From contig JBFJWU010000219.1 of assembly GCA_041623475.1 (NCBI GenBank), positions 1-5,914 on the forward strand: DNA of 5,914 bases. Reading direction: 5' to 3'. Both the position numbers and the translations under genes were made by a program. Source of the stretch: JBFJWU01 sp041623475 [NCBI: bacterium]. GTDB taxonomy: Bacteria > J088. The notes beneath the pieces were generated by a model that worked only from the letters and a program-made list of their open reading frames with translations, was not told where the DNA came from and searched no databases. Each line of letters starts with the position of its first letter. Position 1 is the first letter of the stretch. Positions 1 through 5,158 of the stretch are shown one piece after another.

Positions 1-52
1 CCAGTAGTTGTTCCGGCAGGGGCGTCAGGCTGCCTGGCACGTGGACCGTCAT
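1..52 (-). CDS. 5' end of a gene cut by the left edge, possibly a GMC-family oxidoreductase
   Basis: An ATG at 52-50 (minus strand) overlaps the TGA stop of the preceding Tat-signal gene as ATGA, the usual sign of translational coupling. Only 17 residues are visible (MTVHVPGSLTPLPEQLL), with no stop before the window edge and no domain motif. The identity is inferred only from the neighbour: proteins of the preceding family are commonly encoded directly before a GMC-type FAD-dependent alcohol or sugar oxidoreductase, whose FAD-binding GxGxxG would lie a little further in. The product name is therefore a guess; the start and reading frame are better supported. Confidence 0.5.
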   Translation of the reverse strand, partial: MTVHVPGSLTPLPEQLL

Positions 53-609
53 TCGAGCAACTCGTCGATCGAGGTTTCGTCCATGTGGGGTGCCAGTTCG
101 AAGTAGGGGACATCGATCCGGCCAATCCAGGGGCCGTCATAGCCGATGGCCGTCCACGTAGCCGGGTCGGAAAAATAGAGCGGGGCAAATATCAGTTTCA
201 ACGCCCGGGCCGCAGTGCGAATCTGGGGCAACCAGTGATCGTGCCAGCCGGCCAGGTACTGTACCTGGCGGCCTCTGTCCAGCCCCGAAAATCGTCCCCA
301 GATTCCGGCCAATGGCAGCGGGCCCCATTCCACAACTTTCAACAACAAATCCACGTCCGCTCGCATTCCGTCATCCAGCCGTCCGTACAAAGCGGAAAAC
401 TGGGCGGGGAGGTGCGTGTCCGCCGCATCCGTTGCCTCGGGTCCCCGGAACAGCGCCGATGCGGTCTGAACGGCAATCTCGGTTGAGGCGGATGCCGACC
501 CGGCAGCGCGTGCAAACGCCACAGGGGGCAACATTGATGCCAACGTGGCCAGCCCACCGCCCTGGATCAGCGTTCGCCGTTGAATTGTAATGGTCCGGGT
601 CCTGATCAT
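49..609 (-). CDS. Tat-exported gluconate 2-dehydrogenase subunit 3-like protein
   Basis: This 186-residue protein probably acts as the small accessory subunit of an exported flavin dehydrogenase. The N-terminus has a twin-arginine signal: QRRTLIQ at residues 10-16, a weakly hydrophobic GGGLATLASMLPPVAFA stretch, and a likely cleavage after AFA or ARA near residues 33-35. The mature part carries the pattern I associate with this GMC-partner family: LLLKVVEWGPLP (88-99), RFSGLD (106-111), YLAGW (118-122), RALKLIFAPLYF (135-146) and DPATWTAIGYDGP (148-160). No cofactor-binding motif is visible, as expected for a non-catalytic subunit. It starts 49 nt after the stop of the RsmG-SpoU gene, with no clear terminator between and no strong Shine-Dalgarno. 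Its TGA overlaps the next start as ATGA, so it is likely co-translated with the gene running off the left edge. The family call is from remembered motifs, not a search. Confidence 0.65.
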   Translation of the reverse strand: MIRTRTITIQRRTLIQGGGLATLASMLPPVAFARAAGSASASTEIAVQTASALFRGPEATDAADTHLPAQFSALYGRLDDGMRADVDLLLKVVEWGPLPLAGIWGRFSGLDRGRQVQYLAGWHDHWLPQIRTAARALKLIFAPLYFSDPATWTAIGYDGPWIGRIDVPYFELAPHMDETSIDELLE

Positions 610-658
610 TGCTGGCTGTACATTACACGGGTCAATGGTCCAGCGCTATTCGATCCGG

Positions 659-2122
659 TTAATGTCCGGCGCCCCGGCCAACCAGCTCATAGATCGCAAT
701 TGCGGCGGCCACAGCGGCGTTCAAGCTGTCGGCCCCGGGGACCATGGGAATTGCTACCTTTTGTCCATTGCCTGGCAGTCCGCCTGTGCCAGATCCTTCC
801 TGCCCAAGCAACAATACCGGTGACCGGGGCAACTCTGTCGCGGCGTCGGCAAGGGGAATTCCCCCCGGATCCAGGATCAGGAGTCTGTCGGCGGTCTCAG
901 ACATGAATTGCGCCGCATCGTCGGCAGCAAAAATGGGAATCCGCCACGGAGCCGGTCCCGCGGAACGCAGCGACCGCGGATGAAATGGTGATGCGGCACC
1001 GGGGAGCAGGACAATTGCGGTCGCACCCAGCGCTTCGGCCGTGCGAATGACAGCGCCGACGTTGTCCGGCAACTGGAGCGGTAACGCAACCGTCAGCCCG
1101 TCCGGCAGTTCACCTGGCAGCCATGCCGGGATGTCCGGAATTGCAACATGGGCAATAGGGCCGGTACCACCGGCAGGATCGAGGTCGCGCATGATACCCT
1201 TGCGAACCGGAATCAGTTCGACCGACCCGGCCAGGTCCCGCCATTGGTCTATGTCGTCCTCGCAGATCAGTATGGTGCGGATCACACCGGGTTGCTGGGC
1301 GTAGAGTTCACGAATGTATCGTTCACCCGACAGCAGGGATTCGCCAAACTTCTTGACCGCCCGTCCCGTGTTCAGCTTGCGCAAGTGCTTGATTCGACTG
1401 TTGTCATCGCTGCGGATCGGTGGTGGCAACTGTCCGGCATCGGTCATTTCGGGTACCGTTGGCCGTTCGTAGACAACCAGGCGCCGCTCGGCACGGGTAA
1501 ACGGCAGCAGGTAATGGATGTCGTCGACCAGTTTGTACGACGGCATTGTCGTCGATGCATCTTTGATCTCCGGGTCACAATTCGGGCCTTTCATAAATAT
1601 CGCTCGCCCACCAGGCTTGAGGCTGCGATGAATCCGTTCCAGGGTCCCCGGAATCGCAAAAAACGCTCGCGTGATCACCACGTCCACAGGGATTTCGTCG
1701 TCGGGGTTCAGCTTGCGGGCGATGACTTCGACATTCCGCAATCCCAGACGATCCGCGACATTCAACAGGAATCCGGCGCGCAGGCGGCGACCCTCGACCA
1801 GGACGAATTTCGTATCGGGATTGCAGATTGCCAGGGGGATTCCGGGGAAACCGCCGCCGCTGCCCAGGTCCATGACCCGCCCCGACAGTTTGACCAGTGA
1901 CCCGGGAAACAGACTGTCGATGTAGTGTTTTTCGACCATTGCGTCGAACGCACGGATTCGTGTCAGGTTCAGCCGCTGGTCAGCGTCGCGCAGAAGTTCA
2001 TGGAACTTCCACAACAGGTCCCGTTGACCGGCCCGTAACTGGAACCCACCCGATGCCATCAGTCGGGCAAGTTCATCGGGCCCGGGTGTCGCTGCAGATT
2101 TCCCTGGAGTGCCTTTTGCCAT
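659..2122 (-). CDS. RsmG (GidB)-SpoU/TrmH fusion RNA methyltransferase
   Basis: This is a two-domain protein of about 487 residues. The N-terminal half (about 20-220) matches RsmG, the SAM-dependent enzyme making m7G527 in 16S rRNA. It shows the LNLT segment, the SAM-binding loop VMDLGSGGGFPGIPLAI, the ITRAF segment and FMKG near the domain end. After a proline-rich linker, the C-terminal half (about 240-487) is a SpoU/TrmH-type SPOUT 2'-O-methyltransferase. It has an N-terminal substrate-binding-like part (IKHLRKL to ILICEDD), motif 1 DNVGAVIRTAEALGA with the expected Asn and catalytic Arg, motif 2 LLLGQEGSGTG, and motif 3 IPMVPGADSLNAAVAAA, which forms part of the knotted SAM site. All key residues of both domains look intact. 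RsmG is normally about 210 aa and stand-alone. The target of the SpoU half cannot be told from sequence. I chose ATG 2122 (MAKGTPGK) because homology begins after it; ATG 2134 or 2131 and TTG 2158 are in-frame alternatives. No Shine-Dalgarno is seen. It is divergent from the pseudouridine synthase gene. Confidence 0.9.
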   Translation of the reverse strand: MAKGTPGKSAATPGPDELARLMASGGFQLRAGQRDLLWKFHELLRDADQRLNLTRIRAFDAMVEKHYIDSLFPGSLVKLSGRVMDLGSGGGFPGIPLAICNPDTKFVLVEGRRLRAGFLLNVADRLGLRNVEVIARKLNPDDEIPVDVVITRAFFAIPGTLERIHRSLKPGGRAIFMKGPNCDPEIKDASTTMPSYKLVDDIHYLLPFTRAERRLVVYERPTVPEMTDAGQLPPPIRSDDNSRIKHLRKLNTGRAVKKFGESLLSGERYIRELYAQQPGVIRTILICEDDIDQWRDLAGSVELIPVRKGIMRDLDPAGGTGPIAHVAIPDIPAWLPGELPDGLTVALPLQLPDNVGAVIRTAEALGATAIVLLPGAASPFHPRSLRSAGPAPWRIPIFAADDAAQFMSETADRLLILDPGGIPLADAATELPRSPVLLLGQEGSGTGGLPGNGQKVAIPMVPGADSLNAAVAAAIAIYELVGRGAGH

Positions 2123-2129
2123 AGCGGTC

Positions 2130-2158
2130 ATCATGCGGAATGCGTGGTAACTTTTCAA
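2130..2158 (-). promoter_or_regulatory. Possible sigma70-type promoter for the RsmG-SpoU gene
   Basis: On the minus strand, TTGAAA (2158-2153) and CATGAT (2135-2130) are separated by exactly 17 bp. They match the -35 and -10 consensus at 5/6 and 4/6 positions. The predicted transcription start falls at or next to the A of the ATG at 2122, which would make the message leaderless and fits the lack of a Shine-Dalgarno there. If the true start is ATG 2134 or TTG 2158, this element would lie inside the gene and the call fails. This is inferred from pattern only. Confidence 0.25.
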
Positions 2159-2179
2159 TCGCAGATGCGCTGGTACATT
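2152..2179 (+). promoter_or_regulatory. Possible extended -10 promoter for the pseudouridine synthase gene
   Basis: The plus strand has TGG followed by TACATT (2171-2179), an extended -10 arrangement with 4/6 matches in the hexamer. A weak -35-like TTTTCA (2152-2157) lies 16 bp upstream. A transcript would start near 2186, about 16 nt before the GTG. The -35 shares bases with the -35 candidate of the divergent gene, so the two promoters would sit back to back. This is a weak match; the main support is that a promoter must lie in this short divergent gap. Confidence 0.2.
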
Positions 2180-2201
2180 CGCTTCGTGGCAACATAACGC
2201 T

Positions 2202-2894
2202 GTGGAGCCAAATGTACTTCTGGAGACGAATCACGTGCTTGCCGTTGGCAAGCCGGCGGGGATGCCAAGCCAGGGCGACAAGACGGGGGATCTGTCTGTA
2301 CTGGACTGGGCTCGCGAATATATTCGCGTCGCCTACGACAAGCCGGGCGATGTGTTCATGGGGCTGGTGCATCGTCTGGACCGTCCAGTCAGTGGCGCGA
2401 TGATCCTGGCGCGGACATCCAAGGCTGCAAGCCGCCTGTCTGCGGCCTTTCGTGACCGGACCGTGCGGAAAGTCTACGCTGCAATCGTCGAATCGATGCC
2501 GTCCGCCGAGCCCGGTGAAGTCAGCGGTTGGCTGATCCCTGGACAAGGGCGCCGGAACAGCGTCTGGCAGGCAAACCCCAGTGACGGGGCGCAACGATCA
2601 GTATTGAAATGGAAGCCTGTTTGCCATGTCGATGGCGGACTGCTGGTGCAGGTTGAACTTCTGACCGGACGAAAACATCAGATTCGGGCACAGTTCAGCG
2701 CCCTGGGCGCGCCAATTGTCGGTGATAAACGCTATGGCGCTCAGAAAAGATTCGCTACCGGAATGCTGGCATTGCATTCCGCCCGACTGAACTTGCCCGC
2801 GCCGGTTGGCGATGACAGGCTGGATATTGTGGCCCCGATTCCCGACGAATGGAATGTTCCGGTCGATATGGCCCGGGAATTCACCGCGACCTAA
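2202..2894 (+). CDS. RluA-family RNA pseudouridine synthase
   Basis: This 230-residue cytoplasmic enzyme isomerises uridine to pseudouridine in rRNA or tRNA. The sequence shows the full RluA-family core: an N-terminal strand with VGKPAGMPSQGD (15-26), the catalytic loop HRLDRPVSG (57-65) with nucleophilic Asp60, RKVYAAIVE (89-97) with the conserved Tyr92, LTGRKHQIR (154-162), GDKRYG (174-179) and LHSARL (191-196). There is no N-terminal S4 RNA-binding domain, so it is a short single-domain member and the modified position cannot be assigned. The start is GTG at 2202: it is the first start codon after the in-frame TAA at 2148, and it places the family's first strand at the N-terminus. No clear Shine-Dalgarno is visible. 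It is the only plus-strand gene here, divergent from the RsmG-SpoU gene and convergent with the amidase gene, whose stop overlaps its TAA. Confidence 0.92.
   Translation: MEPNVLLETNHVLAVGKPAGMPSQGDKTGDLSVLDWAREYIRVAYDKPGDVFMGLVHRLDRPVSGAMILARTSKAASRLSAAFRDRTVRKVYAAIVESMPSAEPGEVSGWLIPGQGRRNSVWQANPSDGAQRSVLKWKPVCHVDGGLLVQVELLTGRKHQIRAQFSALGAPIVGDKRYGAQKRFATGMLALHSARLNLPAPVGDDRLDIVAPIPDEWNVPVDMAREFTAT
2313..2328. repeat. 16-bp perfect palindrome inside the pseudouridine synthase gene
   Basis: CGCGAATATATTCGCG reads identically on both strands, with no spacer. It lies within the codons for residues 38-42 (A-R-E-Y-I). It could bind a dimeric regulator or form a cruciform, but may equally be chance in coding sequence. 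No second copy was noticed in the window. Confidence 0.6.
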
Positions 2895-4117
2895 AGCGAA
2901 ATCTTGGCTGCCTTGCGCGAATACTCCTCGACCCCCTTGACAATCTGTTCGGCCATCCGCGCCTGGTAGCTGGATGAGTTCAATTTCCGTGCTTCGTCGG
3001 GATTGGTCACGAATCCGACTTCGACCAATACAGAGGCCATGTCTGTGCCCACCAGGACAAAGAACGGTGCGCCTTTGACGCCAAGGTCCCTGTACCCCTT
3101 GTAGGACTTCGACAAGCCGTCTGTGATGCTCTCCTGGACAAATTTTGCCAGGAACTTGGACGGGTTCATCTTGCCGGAGATGCGCAAGGCCTGAAGTAGT
3201 TCTTCCAGGACATCGGTTTCGTCGACAGAGGTGCCGTTTTCGCGGGCTGCAACGCTGGCCGAACGCTTGTCGGACGGGGGTGCCAGATGGTATGTTTCAA
3301 CACCGTAGGCTTTTGGTGTCGGGGCACTGTTGGCGTGGATCGAAATAAACAGATCCGCTTCCTGCCCGTTTGCAATTGCTGTTCGTTCATCCAGTTTCAG
3401 GTACTTGTCCGAGGATCGCGTCATGACGACATTGAATTTCTTGCTGCGCAGCAGGTCCGCGACCCGTTTTGAGATGTCGAGGACGACGTGTTTTTCGTAC
3501 AGCCCCTTGTGACCGATCGCACCGGGGTCTTTACCGCCGTGCCCGGCATCGATGACGATGGTCATCGGTCCCGTTGTTTTGCGTTCGTCCGGCGGCTTGC
3601 CGACAGACGGCTCGCCAAGGATCGCCTCCAGAGTTTTGGCATCAACGGACGGTTGTGGCTTGTCCGGGGGAATCATGTTTTCGGCAAGTTTGCGGCCACG
3701 GACATCAATAACGATGCGGTCCTTGTACGGCATAACCTGGAACGAGGCAATGCTTTCCAGGTCCAGGACCAGGCGTGCCGTTTCCTTGTCGAACTGTGCC
3801 AGTCGTGCCCGTGTCAGAAGACCGTCGCCAATGTCCCTGGTGTCGGACACGCTGGGAGCAATGCGGGCCCCTTGTAAATCAAGGTAGATCCTGGGGGGCT
3901 TGCGATTCTCCGAGTCTGCGGGAAGTTCGCGGGCCTGGTACTTAATGCGATCGCTTGTGTACAACACGACGCGGGTATAGTTTGTGTAACTCCACGTACG
4001 GACTTCCTCAATGACCGGCATGTCCTGCCAGCCACTATCCGCTGCCAGGCCGAACGTCGCTGCGGTCGCGACGAGGGCAGCAGTCCCGACAATCAGTCGG
4101 ATCGGTCGGATGGCCAT
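2891..4117 (-). CDS. N-acetylmuramoyl-L-alanine amidase (AMIN + Amidase_3), AmiC-like
   Basis: This 408-residue periplasmic zinc amidase cleaves the bond between N-acetylmuramic acid and the L-Ala of the peptide stem, typically during septum splitting. A Sec signal peptide occupies residues 1-25 (MAIRPIR, a hydrophobic core, cleavage after GLA). An AMIN domain, which targets peptidoglycan or the septum, spans about 34-141, from VIEEVRTWS to IVIDVRG. After a linker, the Amidase_3 domain covers about 185-405, with zinc ligands His193 (IDAGHGGKDPGA), Glu208 (YEKHVVLD) and His261 (SIHANS) and catalytic Glu366 (VLVEVGFVTNP). All are present, so the enzyme should be active. A helical insert at about 285-340 between His261 and Glu366 corresponds in place to the autoinhibitory segment of AmiB/AmiC, implying an activator. 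The start is ATG 4117, 25 nt inside the upstream gene and preceded by GGAGAGG. The TAG stop overlaps the convergent gene's TAA. The symbol is left blank because amiA/B/C cannot be separated. Confidence 0.95.
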   Translation of the reverse strand: MAIRPIRLIVGTAALVATAATFGLAADSGWQDMPVIEEVRTWSYTNYTRVVLYTSDRIKYQARELPADSENRKPPRIYLDLQGARIAPSVSDTRDIGDGLLTRARLAQFDKETARLVLDLESIASFQVMPYKDRIVIDVRGRKLAENMIPPDKPQPSVDAKTLEAILGEPSVGKPPDERKTTGPMTIVIDAGHGGKDPGAIGHKGLYEKHVVLDISKRVADLLRSKKFNVVMTRSSDKYLKLDERTAIANGQEADLFISIHANSAPTPKAYGVETYHLAPPSDKRSASVAARENGTSVDETDVLEELLQALRISGKMNPSKFLAKFVQESITDGLSKSYKGYRDLGVKGAPFFVLVGTDMASVLVEVGFVTNPDEARKLNSSSYQARMAEQIVKGVEEYSRKAAKISL

Positions 4118-5154
4118 ACGCGAAAGGACCTCTCCCCGCTGCGTTCAGACTGCCAACCGTTGTTGAGCAGCCACGCGCGGGCGTTTGCTTCTTCTTCCTG
4201 GTTCAGGAAAAAGCCGTATTCAACATGCAACGATGTGTCATTGCGTCGAAACGATTCGGCGTGAACGCCGTGGAATATGCCGCGCTCTGAAAAAATCCGG
4301 CGATCAAAGTCCGCCCATACTGCCGGATCGGCGAATTCGAATCCCGTAGCGCGCCAGCGATTTTGGCTGCGTTGGCGACGAAATTCCGGTCCCCAGACGA
4401 CAACAATCCGATCAACGGCCGCCGCTGTCGCCAGGTCCAGGGGCACCCCGAACCCTGGTGGGTCCAGCGGAAATGCCAACGTCAAGCGGGTACCCAGGAC
4501 ATCCCCGTCAATGATCGCAGTCGTAACCGTCAACGGCTGATCATCGACCAGAGGGTGGTGTCCGGTTTCCGTCTGGAATGACAGCGTCCAGGTCCCGTCA
4601 ACGGGATCGGATTCACTGACCTGCGACAGTTTTCGAAATCGGATTCCAGCTTCCTGGAGGCTTTTGTACCAGCCGGTCCGGGTGATTTTGCCAGCGTAGT
4701 AATCAGGCACAGACCCTGATACCTGCAAGGCAAAGACCGGGTCACGATCCCAGAGGCTGACAAGCCCCAGTTCGCGTAACTGGTCAAGGACCTTCTGCTG
4801 GTCAAACTGGACCCGGCCGGTCCAGTAAACGCGGTTGCCACGCGTGCTGGTTTCGACATCACTTACGGCGGCGACATAGTCGTTGGACCGGCTGAAGAAC
4901 CAGCGGTCGATCAGCGCAGATTGATTGCGGATTTCCTGAACACTAAGCCAGTTCTGCAGGAATCTGGCGATGGCACGGGAAGTTGCCATCTGGCGCGCGC
5001 GGTATTTTGCGCTGCCAATATTGCCCTGGACGGCCGAGACGGCATTGGCAGGGATCCATTCATCATCTGCAAACGCAGTACGGTCTGGCCAGGACACCAC
5101 TGCGACTGTCACAACACACGCCAGCAATGCCTGTTTGATTATTCGGACAATCAC
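4093..5154 (-). CDS. Secreted protein of unknown function, coupled to the amidase gene
   Basis: I do not recognise this 353-residue protein with certainty. A Sec signal peptide is clear: MIVRIIK, a core rich in Ala, Leu and Val to about residue 22, then cleavage after TAFA at 29. The mature N-terminus has a helix YRARQMATSRAIARFLQNWL (51-70). A strand-rich part follows, with VYWTGRVQFDQQKVLDQL (109-126) and LGLVSLWDRDP (129-139). This order (Ala/Arg-rich helix, YV strand, FD-helix, Trp-Asp-Arg-Pro-like turn) is reminiscent of DUF2066 or FlgT-N-type periplasmic proteins, a weak resemblance from memory. The C-terminal half has two loosely similar helix-strand blocks around W162-F193 and the WADFDRRIF/LHVEYGFFL region. 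No catalytic motif is seen. GTG 5154, 4 nt after the hflX stop, gives the best signal peptide; ATG 5187, ATG 5205 and GTG 5220 are in frame and would overlap hflX. Its 3' end overlaps the amidase start by 25 nt, suggesting a periplasmic role alongside it. Confidence 0.75.
   Translation of the reverse strand: MIVRIIKQALLACVVTVAVVSWPDRTAFADDEWIPANAVSAVQGNIGSAKYRARQMATSRAIARFLQNWLSVQEIRNQSALIDRWFFSRSNDYVAAVSDVETSTRGNRVYWTGRVQFDQQKVLDQLRELGLVSLWDRDPVFALQVSGSVPDYYAGKITRTGWYKSLQEAGIRFRKLSQVSESDPVDGTWTLSFQTETGHHPLVDDQPLTVTTAIIDGDVLGTRLTLAFPLDPPGFGVPLDLATAAAVDRIVVVWGPEFRRQRSQNRWRATGFEFADPAVWADFDRRIFSERGIFHGVHAESFRRNDTSLHVEYGFFLNQEEEANARAWLLNNGWQSERSGERSFRVWPSDRSD
4129..4135 (-). promoter_or_regulatory. 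Ribosome binding site of the amidase gene
   Basis: GGAGAGG on the minus strand lies 11 nt before the ATG at 4117, inside the 3' end of the upstream secreted-protein gene. It is the only convincing Shine-Dalgarno sequence at any start in the window. It supports this start and the 25-nt overlap. Confidence 0.55.
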
Positions 5155-5158
5155 CGTT

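Noticed and set aside
610-658. Gap between the RsmG-SpoU gene and the Tat-signal gene as a promoter or terminator
   Set aside because: A TGTAAT -10-like hexamer is present but has no acceptable -35 at the right spacing, and no stem-loop with a T-tract is seen.
1148-1900. Plus-strand open frame of 250 codons opposite the RsmG-SpoU gene
   Set aside because: The translation shows no recognisable motif, and it lies entirely antisense to a gene with clear domain motifs. Long antisense frames are common in GC-rich coding DNA.
2073-2594. Minus-strand open frame of 173 codons across the divergent promoter region and the pseudouridine synthase gene
   Set aside because: It overlaps two well-supported genes, has no motif, and its composition looks like an antisense shadow.
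2847-2880. Imperfect hairpin (TTCCGG with bulged CCCGGGAA) near the 3' end of the pseudouridine synthase gene as a terminator
   Set aside because: The stem is short and bulged, lies in coding sequence, and has no T-tract on either strand.
5112-5123. Lipobox-like Leu-Leu-Ala-Cys in the signal peptide of the secreted protein
   Set aside because: The Cys is at residue 13, with most of the hydrophobic core after it, and a better Sec cleavage site (TAFA) follows. A lipoprotein is unlikely with the chosen start.
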